Positions 20,201-27,774 of a stretch of DNA of 64,000 nt are shown piece after piece (the first letter of the stretch is position 1; every line of letters begins with the position of its first letter). The notes under the pieces were generated by a model, which saw only the letters and a list, made by a program, of their open reading frames with translations, was not told the DNA's origin and searched no databases. The DNA lies in IMG/VR virus record IMGVR_UViG_3300007512_002337, positions 1 to 64,000 of that record; one strand, 5' to 3'. Origin of the DNA: a virus. A program made the translations under genes and the position numbers.

Positions 20201-23200
20201 GTAGAGGGGTTCCCGCCGCCTAAGGCTGCAGCACTAATGGTGTGCGTCGTTCCGTCAGAATTCTTAAGCGTCAAGGAGTTTGTACTCAGAGTGCCAGTGT
20301 CCGTCATAATCGTCATAGTTGCTCTGACGGGAAGATCCAGGTAGTAGTGAGGGTTTCTGTTTTGCATATGAACAGAAGTCGCCATAGACGGCCTGATTTC
20401 AGTTGGGCCATCCAAACTACTTGTTAGAGTATAATCAAGCAAAGTGTTCAAGGAGCCTGATCGGAGACCAAATTGCTCTGACTTTTCAATATGAAGCCTG
20501 CTTAGGATCCTTCTCGCATTCATGTTTTTATAATTAATTGTATTATAGGCTGAGAACTCTCCTGACTCCACATCTACAGAATAACCTCCGTTAGAGTCTG
20601 CTGCCGTTTCTGGGCCTGCATTGCTAAACCTATTAACTATTACATGTTCCGTCTTTGTTCTCGCTGGCTTAGATGTATCTATAATTTCGTTTATAAAGGT
20701 TGATGCAGAGCCAGAAAAAGAAAAACCCTCATTATCAACAAAATCATTGTTGTTCAAAGAGCGCCCGTTAGTAAGCACTACTTGATAGTCGCGGTCGTAA
20801 TTTCCCAATATTGCTGACCCTGTTGTATATTTAATGTTTGCAATATTTACAGGCCTTTTTGCTAGACCATCTCTAAAATAATAAGATCTAGGATCAGAAG
20901 CTGGTACCGGATGGATGGTAATAGAGTTCGCATCCGACCTTACTTCATAGGCTTCTAACCTCTCTATGCGATTCCCCCCAGTGAAAAATAATTCACCATG
21001 GGCGCTGTCGGGGTCCAAACTATTAACAAGAACCTTGTTTCCAGACACCATGGTACCCGCGATCGGTGTGTTCCCATGACCACCAGTATCAAATTGAGTT
21101 AAAGTTATTATTCTAGGGTTCCCGTCCGAATTATTAGTAATAGTGGAAACATTCATCTTAATGTTGCCGGCCGCGTTGGCGGCGTCCAAAGACACCTTCA
21201 TTTGTACAGTAGCGTCATTAGCGTTTCCAATGAGGTCAGTGTTTATCTTTGTTGCAGTTGATGGATTACTCGCACCTAGAGCTGCAGCAGTAATCGTATG
21301 AGTAGTTCCTCCAGAGTTTTTAAGAATCAACGTTGTTGTTCCAAGTTCTCCAGTGTCAACCTGAATTGTTGCGCGAGCCTGGCTAAGTGTACCTGCTAAA
21401 GATTCATGGCGGTGAGGCATACCTCCAACGTGAGCCTCAGTAAAGGGCCCCTGTAATGGAATCTCGTGATCATCGCCGTAATGATCATGATGGTTGTTCG
21501 TCACGATCAAGCCGGCCTTGGTGCTCGGAAAAGATGAACCAGCCGACGATGAAAACAGACTAAACGGCAAACTATAATCCGAGTCCCTATCATAATATCC
21601 ATCAACTCCCACCGTATAAGATTTAATTCTAAATCTTTCTTTGTAGTTCGGATCTATAATATCATTACAATAAGTGTCCTCTATTATATCTACCGCTGGA
21701 AGGGTTATATTTGCTGTGCTGCCAAATTTTGATACTGACTTGTAGAACTCATCATTTTTGTTTGTTTTTCTATTTTGCCCTGATCTAAAACCTGTCTGCA
21801 TGGTGACCCCAAATTTATAGGGTCTTGATAGTTTTCGCAATACATAAGTTGAGCCAGATGCGTGGGTGTTTCTTGCAACTCTTTGCCTCTCTCTGTCTTT
21901 GTCTACAGAGGCGGCCGCTGGAATATCATGCCTCCTGTCTGCTCGATCTTTCCACCACAAGCATTTATCTTTCTCGGATCTGCTAGAAGTTGAACCTCCC
22001 GTGCCGCCGCTAAAACCTTCCGGGTCGAAATATCCACTACTGACAGTGCTTGTGATCGTTACGTTTCCGGCTGACCCGGCTGTGGCTTGGGTAAAATTTA
22101 ATATTCCGTCATCGGACCACTCTAGGCCTGGTCCCGTAATAGTAATCGTATCTCCGTGACCATTGTCGTGATTAATTGCATTCTTCAACTGGGTGGCCAT
22201 GGCGTCTTTACTAAAACCACTAATCTGAACTCTCACTCTTCCGGAACCATCTACCGTTCCGGTGGCACCGTCGCCGTCATCGTCAAATATATACACCTTC
22301 TCTAGGCCTGCAGTATTTGTTATTGTCACAGTTCCCCCGTCCAACAAAGAAGCGGAACTGCCCATAATCGTAATCTTTCCAGTGGCCGCGGCTAAAGTAC
22401 CAGAAGAAACTGTTGTTGTTAATGGCGCATGGCCGTGTTCCCAATCATACAATAATTCGTTTATGCCCAAAATAGGTGCAATTGGGTCATTCAATTTCAT
22501 CTCTATCGTTGGAAATTTGTGGTCATATTTGTTTCTTTCTAGTGTGTGGCTTTCGACCACATTTAAAATTTTCTTCGAAAACCGGGCCGAATATGGCTTA
22601 ATTTGATCTATAAATTTAGAAATTGAGTCATCCACCCATCTATAAAATTCAACAAACCTATCATAATCTAGGTCTCCTTGAGATTTTTCAAAAAACCTTT
22701 GAGCTAACACTCTCAAGCCCTTATAATCTGACCTATATTTGTTTACCGGTTCGCCAATCAGGTTGTTGAACTCGATTAGGCCAGCAAAATACTTCAATAT
22801 CTCTTCTGAAATGGCAGCATACATACTCTTCTCAAAAGAATAAAAGAAAGTTATTGGTTTTTCATTTCTTTTAAAGGTCGTCCTGTCTAAATCTAAAATT
22901 TGAACCTGATCGCTTGAATGGATGTTTTCCAAATATGAAAATTTAGAAACTGATAAGAACTCTTGCATAATAGCCTTTGAAGGAATGTTTGCAAATTGTA
23001 CTTTTCCTGGATGCTGGTACCCTACTATGTTTCCATAGTGACCGAACGCACCAATAGTGTCCAAGGAGCCGCTGGAAATATCCAAAATGTCCATAACACC
23101 AGTATCTGAAGATGCTGTATGCATTTCGAAATTCCAATGAAGTGCAAGAGCGTCATTTTTCCGAATGTCGTAATTATCCAGCGCTCCGGCATTGACATCT

Positions 23201-25887
23201 ATATTTTTATACAAACCTAGGCGGCCAATGTTTCCGAAGTCTCGCGCGTGGGCTTGCAGCTCGGCAGACTCTAAATAATCCTGCCAATAAGACAGAGAAA
23301 CAAATCTAAGATCAGTCTTCTCTCTCGTTGACCCAGTCATGTTATTTCGGTGGGCGCCCATATATACGCGCTTGTTGGCTGCCAAGACAGCGTTAGCTAC
23401 AGCGGAAGAGAGAGAAGCAGTAAGTTGAAAAGTTTCGCTCAAAGAGTCCAAATCGTAATTGTACCCTGAAAACTCCAAAGTGTAGTTCTTGTCTACAGAT
23501 CCTGTCAAAGTTCCGAACAAGGACTCTGAATTTGGCTTTATCCTGATAGACAGGTTCCACGGCTTATTGTCATAAATCTCCTGATATACACTGCTTGTTA
23601 GTTCTGTTATCAACCCCGCAGAACTTGTTAACCTAAAATGCACATCATTTGGCCTAACTATGTCTCTGACTGCCTGAACCTGAAAGCTTGCTGGATTTGA
23701 GTAATCAACTTTAAGATTTTCTGTAAGCAACTCTGCTTTGTGCATTCCGAAAATTGAAATTGTTTCAAAATCTTTTGAAACATAATAGGGACTAGCCTCT
23801 GAATCTACCTTTGGAAAGATCACATTTCCCTCTAGAGTGATCCCTTGTCCTGAGTTTGTTGGCGTGGAACCGGCGATATAGTTTCTAGTGTACGAAGCGC
23901 TCCCAGTGTTGTGGTGCACGGTTGCGTTAAAGTGATCGGTGACCCCACAATTTAGCGATTTCTGCTTAGAAACAGTGTGTAATTGACTTTCATCTACTTT
24001 ATATTCAAAGTTGTCTGCATATATGTTTAGTTTTATTATTTTGTCATCTATGCCAAAACATCTTATAAGATTTCTAAACGAATCCTCTGTCCCTTTCCTT
24101 TTGTTAATTTCTGTTGCGGTATTGTAGAGGTTTTGTATAAAAAAGTCCCTTATCTGCAAAAGACTGTAATCGTACTGCTCTCTGTCATCACGATCCAAGA
24201 AAGAAGAAAAAAGGTCTGCTCCCCCAAATATACCTCTACCGTCTGGTATTAGTTTTACTTTTGTTGGGTCTTCAAATCGGCCACCGGTGTTCTCTGTCTG
24301 ATAATCTGGGTCGCAATATGTTTTATTGTGAACTTCTGAATTTGCTTTTGTTCTTATTGACGCACTGCCAGAAACGTTTACGTCTTTAAAACCTTTTCTT
24401 TTTAATTTTGGCAAATGCTCTATAAGTGTATATATTTCATCGAACTGGCTCGACATAATTTGAATTAATTCATAAAGCCTTCCCCTATCCTCTTCTAACA
24501 TAAATGAAGGAAAAGTATTAAAAAGATTGTTCGTGTTCTCTATATCCCAGGCCTGACCCTTTGTTTTAAAAGTCGACAACATGTTGTCGACTTTTGGATG
24601 TATCGGCAACATGATTGGATCACCCTTTTCTGTCCACTTTGTTGCCCCTGATTCATGAATGGCACTCTCTTCCGTTCTAAAGCCTGAAGTGTACCCAACC
24701 ACCGCACCGTTTTTTGCCCATCCGGAATAATCTAATATCGTACTGTCCTGTGAGTAGTCTCCAGTTATACCCTCGTTGAACTTAAAGTAGATTCCCAAAC
24801 TAGAATTAGTGTGATCATTTTTAGTGCCACCGTTTACAGAATCGTGATAAAACCGGCCGACATCTTTTGGATTCCTATATTTTTTCCAAAACCTGAAATC
24901 ATCCAAGGAGCCTGACAGCTTACCCCAGCCTAGACCAGCTTGCGAGGAAACTGTCGTAACCAGGGATCCAAGTGTAGCTATCATGTTTCGATTGCTATCT
25001 CCCATGGGTGCGATAGAACTTGTCCCCTGTTCGTTTATCACTCCGTCAACATAAAAATCATGCTTAAGTACCGACCCAGAGGCAACCAATGAAAATGCAT
25101 AATGATGCCACTTGTTATCCACCAATGCGGATTTTGAAACCGTTCCTACCGAAACGTGGTTTAAACCTACATTACCAGACATATAAGTTAGCTTAAAGGG
25201 GCTGGCACTTGAACCTACTGTAGAATCTAATTCTATTTTAAAGCGAGCAGTGTCAGCTGCGCCTGCGGCGTTTTTGCTGTAGCAGTCGAATATTACTTCT
25301 TTTTCTGTCAAAGAATTGACATATTCTCCTTTCTTAAGCCAGAACTCTACAGTGTTGCCCGCAGTTGGGGTAAATTTTAAGCAACTCTCTCTCCCCAAAG
25401 AAGTATCGTATAAATCTCCCTTTGTCGGACCACCGTAAAACAATATGTACTGCTTATCTGCCGGTTGTCCATAAGATTGTTGTGACGCACCAGTTTTAGA
25501 ACCCCAGCCAGAATGAGAAAATTTCACGGCGCCGGTGGCGTGAGGATACTCTTTCTTAAAGAGATATAAATCTAAATGAGAAGATGACAAGAACCACTCT
25601 TCTTGTTCGTGCTTTGATCCATCATATGGATAGGTTTTGTAGATCCTCTCAATAGAGTCTTTGTAGTATCTCTCCGCGGAGCCGAAGCGCGCAAAATTAG
25701 ATGGCTGAGAATAGTCTATATCCGGCAAAAACCTACTTCTAGACTGTGATTTTGATTTAATAAACTTTGGCGACTCGGCGTCGCGCGAGATGTCTTCCAG
25801 GCTCTTGTTTAGGATAGACTTTTCCTTATTAAGGAAGTCTCCCAACTTTGAGCCGCCTGTTTTACCGCCTTGATCTTTTCCGCTCAT
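14206..25887 (-). CDS. giant virion protein with LamG-like domains and inserted beta modules, 3893 aa
   Basis: One of two giant proteins in the window. Residues about 178-348 look like a LamG/concanavalin-type lectin domain (EFWLKKG, KWHHYAFS at 259-266, SGSLDDFRFW at 325-334). A second, weaker LamG-like stretch lies around 780-920. Beta-rich modules of about 130-220 residues are inserted at least five times (see the repeat entries). The first 60 residues are basic and probably disordered. The C-terminal 200 residues are mixed alpha/beta and may anchor the protein. The size, lectin-like domains and repeated modules suggest a long surface-exposed tail or baseplate fibre that contacts host glycans. 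It overlaps the upstream gene by four bases. No enzyme motif or stop interrupts 11.7 kb of frame, which argues for strong selection. Confidence 0.8.
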   Translation of the reverse strand: MSGKDQGGKTGGSKLGDFLNKEKSILNKSLEDISRDAESPKFIKSKSQSRSRFLPDIDYSQPSNFARFGSAERYYKDSIERIYKTYPYDGSKHEQEEWFLSSSHLDLYLFKKEYPHATGAVKFSHSGWGSKTGASQQSYGQPADKQYILFYGGPTKGDLYDTSLGRESCLKFTPTAGNTVEFWLKKGEYVNSLTEKEVIFDCYSKNAAGAADTARFKIELDSTVGSSASPFKLTYMSGNVGLNHVSVGTVSKSALVDNKWHHYAFSLVASGSVLKHDFYVDGVINEQGTSSIAPMGDSNRNMIATLGSLVTTVSSQAGLGWGKLSGSLDDFRFWKKYRNPKDVGRFYHDSVNGGTKNDHTNSSLGIYFKFNEGITGDYSQDSTILDYSGWAKNGAVVGYTSGFRTEESAIHESGATKWTEKGDPIMLPIHPKVDNMLSTFKTKGQAWDIENTNNLFNTFPSFMLEEDRGRLYELIQIMSSQFDEIYTLIEHLPKLKRKGFKDVNVSGSASIRTKANSEVHNKTYCDPDYQTENTGGRFEDPTKVKLIPDGRGIFGGADLFSSFLDRDDREQYDYSLLQIRDFFIQNLYNTATEINKRKGTEDSFRNLIRCFGIDDKIIKLNIYADNFEYKVDESQLHTVSKQKSLNCGVTDHFNATVHHNTGSASYTRNYIAGSTPTNSGQGITLEGNVIFPKVDSEASPYYVSKDFETISIFGMHKAELLTENLKVDYSNPASFQVQAVRDIVRPNDVHFRLTSSAGLITELTSSVYQEIYDNKPWNLSIRIKPNSESLFGTLTGSVDKNYTLEFSGYNYDLDSLSETFQLTASLSSAVANAVLAANKRVYMGAHRNNMTGSTREKTDLRFVSLSYWQDYLESAELQAHARDFGNIGRLGLYKNIDVNAGALDNYDIRKNDALALHWNFEMHTASSDTGVMDILDISSGSLDTIGAFGHYGNIVGYQHPGKVQFANIPSKAIMQEFLSVSKFSYLENIHSSDQVQILDLDRTTFKRNEKPITFFYSFEKSMYAAISEEILKYFAGLIEFNNLIGEPVNKYRSDYKGLRVLAQRFFEKSQGDLDYDRFVEFYRWVDDSISKFIDQIKPYSARFSKKILNVVESHTLERNKYDHKFPTIEMKLNDPIAPILGINELLYDWEHGHAPLTTTVSSGTLAAATGKITIMGSSASLLDGGTVTITNTAGLEKVYIFDDDGDGATGTVDGSGRVRVQISGFSKDAMATQLKNAINHDNGHGDTITITGPGLEWSDDGILNFTQATAGSAGNVTITSTVSSGYFDPEGFSGGTGGSTSSRSEKDKCLWWKDRADRRHDIPAAASVDKDRERQRVARNTHASGSTYVLRKLSRPYKFGVTMQTGFRSGQNRKTNKNDEFYKSVSKFGSTANITLPAVDIIEDTYCNDIIDPNYKERFRIKSYTVGVDGYYDRDSDYSLPFSLFSSSAGSSFPSTKAGLIVTNNHHDHYGDDHEIPLQGPFTEAHVGGMPHRHESLAGTLSQARATIQVDTGELGTTTLILKNSGGTTHTITAAALGASNPSTATKINTDLIGNANDATVQMKVSLDAANAAGNIKMNVSTITNNSDGNPRIITLTQFDTGGHGNTPIAGTMVSGNKVLVNSLDPDSAHGELFFTGGNRIERLEAYEVRSDANSITIHPVPASDPRSYYFRDGLAKRPVNIANIKYTTGSAILGNYDRDYQVVLTNGRSLNNNDFVDNEGFSFSGSASTFINEIIDTSKPARTKTEHVIVNRFSNAGPETAADSNGGYSVDVESGEFSAYNTINYKNMNARRILSRLHIEKSEQFGLRSGSLNTLLDYTLTSSLDGPTEIRPSMATSVHMQNRNPHYYLDLPVRATMTIMTDTGTLSTNSLTLKNSDGTTHTISAAALGGGNPSTATQVNTDIVGNANDAATQIRASLAAAATAGSIDMIVSAVTNNSAGDPRVITLTQNHPGTTGNTEVAGSLVSSNKLIINNITAGGSHGELFFTGGANPGSYDYDNFVVYHQIPQNDIQYTWITASSTDTIKTFRGHTSNFTIPSSSGHQYPAEIQFLQKSDHASYWWMEPSTYSRIWGIAPGYASAEGENPPGYQQPVYTDFVGMNANIYEPVSSSINTLGYSSLEFSDTAKAGHTGLFVSINYTNQTFLDGNFVYGGQTSPGEESRVYGVGSHGYAWGNMILNALIQHRQGPYGWPSWKQLRGASHPIMRSHRKNNQYSIHFREGVPSTSPIVDYEYDISPRGSKIKDKSARYSSRVAKNYFDIPVTSKFDPFVMMNFSDSTLRFIEDMGSGTGDQVMENVLWWLTDVSTVFQPDSQMFENMYFAVRDTYTNAISTFSNPEIISALKIDEVTHQPMESMMAAYQDDSRADKPDAFHQINYLEAIYPREINTYTKNARNRENFVFHSWNSDRSKRENILIGSAISAYSDNSVIFPKIRPVIENYTETNSLFVDTLDYKNSGATIVQYITSSAWLLDSRKDFSKEPLSLTASYTSTNASFLANRDQGVRGEGELQNDYSIFGLGYNRIHGTPPPALVYNRRIPQPYGTYGADGYEEYLAGESKWEVNKDSSSPFYDKYTDYNEEIRLVGQNYSLVPEFKISDHIETIVKLSDQSTSREDFNTPLETLLSLTGGVYNTSHGTLAVGSNFYKTYSTSDFLKYFGTIQDSFEESNAPFAPGRLTLKCKGVMKFLPYRGFYPVERTAQIGEIFTKCYLQDYRYKSLNGSDVSDHLDKKMSGSLHHAIKPLMAPGVLYNSIKSGVAVDYPLFENDIRGTKAIGFININLLDASKTAWTANSISSAGTYPKIQMGLLEADGTTTTKTFHFFSDAVDNASESTHVKYVDVGQPPELAASLDRRSASRNTQVARQLSAKLVAAGFEVVDLNYLVETDYSVINTDGSISSGTNPPDRMPTALWSTGDPDFNIGVIPDPGEDSSGRAKAMYIPGVGLVSVPGVGGACIVFRQPYVGSSGNVALSVSDGVRDGSGQEASKIHFSANPGRGVTISGGHSINMRLGAGGSSGVGPGFLRELSTSPTSNSNLRSSLGQYFAGGVTGSFVNNTKDKGIPRIKAKAIKRVSFEDLLDVEGLLGIDLPDNEPHPSASFIYGNQYWYKTFDYPFKFGTANVEHSRESLGLGAFSSLSDYTTYKMAINNFTAETVNFFLKDQKLTSFKSKKINFISPPGVSYKMRVYLHNQDLVMYDRHSAFGPPVDAGDVVKEVRTATNAQVGNKASGNFTVSITDSGGSNHWTLDAQLNSTSNGGNEGKYPGITIPLYSGSSSTNISFLFYHDAANSMASNNTSVKYFINLEDGSGLKTNIEVAKELRIALSSAGFLVTNSDAAKIIFTQPVQGSGGNATLVSVDGGIASNVEADGVVKGLNDGGSHEGYVIAAGWSNPQGGSSASGVEYFTSGKQLFEGSHGFAPYVPPFLDPGADPYVEFTFNTTKEGENQTYSYDDLMSGMTLEYRNFYNIEAQTSSATNFQHAMCLSASLDLKSGYLEPTFEREYESGNNLTRIPGNLRVVIPKDSSSKRWVIQSKWETPLLDFENVPMSVLDLSNSTVNTAVTDSPWKTENWLTYLTHSVNTATTYLTASRGMWHQRGKLPGENKKGYFLSIADVKRSDGEYHPSLAKAVGFLPEDQKTSTLRMGAIAEEKEISEAVVAIPYYCDIHENVQFFKLQEKQIQVAEEENRKIFEMPEGEGRERRLKEVRNPIAFQMRMMKKYIFPPQFDFVQFPKKVRKKEAVAMYVFEFNAKLTKEDLKNIWENTSPTSAESTAMPQHSNSGLRAGSTMDTQYVSHTLHSSLENPLDPRFLKEEVRWLVFKVKYRAEKDYAQVKLNSLYRGMENMDLISMDALSDLSTYNLTRDLQDIHYSYNWPYDFFSLVELVKVEAKVDFVTARDPGKP
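15776..16215 (-). repeat. beta module copy E within the giant protein
   Basis: Residues about 3225-3371 of the 3893-residue protein. It follows the module pattern: a strand region ending in 'FLFYHDAAN', a helix with 'KELRIALSSAGF', then 'IIFTQPVQGSGGNATL'. Similarity to copies A-C is at the level of pattern rather than long identities. Boundaries are approximate. Confidence 0.5.
16893..17545 (-). repeat. beta module copy D within the giant protein
   Basis: Residues about 2782-2998. It has 'TKTFHFFSDAVDN', a helix 'ARQLSAKLVAAGFEV' and 'IVFRQPYVGSSGNVAL', which match copy E most closely. It is longer than the other copies because of an extra Pro/Gly-rich segment in the middle. Boundaries are approximate. 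Confidence 0.5.
19918..20325 (-). repeat. beta module copy C, close paralogue of copy B
   Basis: Residues 1855-1990. It shares RAT, LKNS-GTTHTI, AAALG-NPSTAT, NTD, GNANDA, TNNS, ITLTQ, GNT and HGELFFTGG with copy B in the same order and spacing. The DNA sequences have clearly diverged, so the duplication is not recent. Confidence 0.85.
20974..21375 (-). repeat. beta module copy B, close paralogue of copy C
   Basis: Residues 1505-1638. It is the same length as copy C to within a few residues and ends in the identical HGELFFTGG. The Thr/Ala/Asn/Gly-rich composition differs from the flanking protein, which is richer in Tyr, Phe and charged residues, as expected for an inserted domain. Confidence 0.85.
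21994..22383 (-). repeat. beta module copy A within the giant protein
   Basis: Residues 1169-1298. It contains 'YIFDDDGDGATGTVDGSGR', a helix 'MATQLKNAINHDNGHG' and 'LNFTQATAGSAGNVTI'. I recall this type of module as recurrent in large secreted or virion proteins. It is a more distant relative of copies B and C. Confidence 0.65.
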
Positions 25888-27773
25888 ACTTCAACTCTAA
25901 ATTTAAATTTGTCTTTTTGTTCCTTGTAGGTGTTGTTTAGTTTGAACAAAAACCCTATTTCATATGAATAATTAGGCTCGAGCAAAGATAAATCTAGATC
26001 AAAATAACTTCCACTGGTGTCATAAGAAAGTGCCGTATATCTTACTGACCCCGTAGAAAACGGGAGAACAATTAAATTATCCGAAATTCGCTTTACTTGA
26101 TAATAGGCCTCTCTAATGTTGCTTGTCTGTATTTTGTTTGTCGCCTTTGTGTAAATGTTTGGCTTCCAATTCTTTTCTCTTACGTGGGCCCTCAAAGTTA
26201 CCTTTTCATTGTTTTTATATGAATCTTGCAAATTTACAATCTTTACAACATGCCTTAACTCTTCATAGTAGTCTTCTGGAGAGTTGGTCTTCACCACTAT
26301 TGCAGACCCCGTGTGATATTCCGTGTATATGTCGTCTCCAGCATTTGCGGTTCCCTTGTCTTCCCTGTTTGACCAAACATCATAAAAAGTTCCCGAACCT
26401 GTTACACAAAATTCCACACTGTAGACCCCTACTGATGGGTTTGAGGCAGAGACGTGAGTCTTTCCATCATGAAGAACTATCTTTGGACCTCCTAAAGATT
26501 GATAAAGGCTACAGGAAAGCTGGGTGGTCGGATTGATGATTCCAGCATGCGGAGGTGTCGGATTTGGCAAATCATATAGGTTTCCCCGAAATCTATTATA
26601 GAAATATATCTTATATACATTTTCCACAGGAGGCACCATACTGCTAGACACGTAAGAAGAAGAGCGATCGTCTGTTTTGCTATCGTCCCACCGGGCCTCA
26701 ATTGAAGGCCTCTTAAAAAAGTGATGGCTGCCGCGGGCAAAGAGTTTTTTAGTATAAAACGATTTTTCCAGAGAGCCATCTTCGTATGCTCCAGAAAGAA
26801 AAAGTACCATACCAGAATTCGACAGACCAGCGCCGGAAGAAAAACTGGAAGCTGCTATGTTTGTTACGCCTTCCAGGTTTACAAAAGTATTTCCAGAAGC
26901 ACCAGATAAAGACTGAGTCAGCGATAGCCATGGCTGAGACTTGTCAAAAACAAAGCCCTGATTGCTGGATGTCAAAAATCCGCTATTTGGATCTTGTAGT
27001 GCGGTTACAAAGTTGTCTATTGTTCCAGAAACGTTTGCACCCCTTAGAACTATATTATAACTTCCGGAAGTGTCTCCCGTCACTTGTGGTTGATCGTTGT
27101 TTTTGAAATAAAATATTTTAGAAGTGCCGAAGGCATCTGTAAGCCTAACGCTGCTACTTACTGCTGGAATGTCATTAAATTTTAAATTTGTTTTTGAAAC
27201 AACTAGTGCCGATGGGCTTTCTGAAACCTTCAGCCACTCTTCAACTGCTGGCGTTATATCTATTTCTATATTTTCTAAACCGTTTTCTAAATACTGCGCA
27301 TAAGTAAAGTTTTTCGCAACATTAAAGTCTTGCTTAAAATAACTTGAACCCGGGTGTGGCCAAGGGGTATCCTTCGAGGAAGAAATCCAATTACTTGCCC
27401 CTTTGTCTAGATAAGTCTCCATGTCTAGTCCGTACCCCTCGTCCCACGAAGATAATAGAGGACTAGCTTCAACGTAATAATCGCTAGGTGTTGACTGGCC
27501 ATGGGGAGCATTAAATAATCTTAAAACAAAGTTAACGCTCCCAGAAGCAGGAATCTCTTTGTTTGCTCTATCTTTTAAAATTTCACTAATCGGAAAATCT
27601 ATTAAAATTCTAGACTTCTCTAAAGAGCCCGTACTGGCTTGGGCATAGATAGAAAACATTTCTAAAATATCAGACTGGCCCGTATTGCCAGAGGAACCGC
27701 GGTCTGATAAGTTTTCTAAAAAAAGATTCGATATGGTGTTGTCCTTGGATGCAATATATTTTTTTACAGACAT
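25884..27773 (-). CDS. virion structural protein, 629 aa, possible DNRLRE-like domain plus inserted module
   Basis: A 629-residue structural protein between the gp6-like wedge gene and the first giant gene. The first 190 residues have the order seen in DNRLRE-type carbohydrate-binding domains: an Arg-containing strand (SRILIDFPIS), a hydrophobic strand with LRLF, a 'SSWDEGYGLDM' segment, a Trp loop, and 'IDITPAVEEWL'. Residues about 203-316 are a copy of the beta module found in the giant protein (LTQSLSGASGNT). The C-terminal part is further beta-structure with Tyr-rich strands. It overlaps the giant gene by four bases, and one base separates it from the wedge gene. It may link the baseplate to the giant fibre. 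The domain assignment is by pattern only. Confidence 0.75.
   Translation of the reverse strand: MSVKKYIASKDNTISNLFLENLSDRGSSGNTGQSDILEMFSIYAQASTGSLEKSRILIDFPISEILKDRANKEIPASGSVNFVLRLFNAPHGQSTPSDYYVEASPLLSSWDEGYGLDMETYLDKGASNWISSSKDTPWPHPGSSYFKQDFNVAKNFTYAQYLENGLENIEIDITPAVEEWLKVSESPSALVVSKTNLKFNDIPAVSSSVRLTDAFGTSKIFYFKNNDQPQVTGDTSGSYNIVLRGANVSGTIDNFVTALQDPNSGFLTSSNQGFVFDKSQPWLSLTQSLSGASGNTFVNLEGVTNIAASSFSSGAGLSNSGMVLFLSGAYEDGSLEKSFYTKKLFARGSHHFFKRPSIEARWDDSKTDDRSSSYVSSSMVPPVENVYKIYFYNRFRGNLYDLPNPTPPHAGIINPTTQLSCSLYQSLGGPKIVLHDGKTHVSASNPSVGVYSVEFCVTGSGTFYDVWSNREDKGTANAGDDIYTEYHTGSAIVVKTNSPEDYYEELRHVVKIVNLQDSYKNNEKVTLRAHVREKNWKPNIYTKATNKIQTSNIREAYYQVKRISDNLIVLPFSTGSVRYTALSYDTSGSYFDLDLSLLEPNYSYEIGFLFKLNNTYKEQKDKFKFRVEV
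26825..27166 (-). repeat. beta module copy F in the 629-residue protein
   Basis: Residues about 203-316 of the 629-residue protein. It has 'KIFYFKNNDQ', a helix 'TIDNFVTALQD', and 'LSLTQSLSGASGNTFV'. It is the same module type as in the giant protein and shows that the module has spread between neighbouring genes. Boundaries are approximate. Confidence 0.55.
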
Positions 27774-27774
27774 T

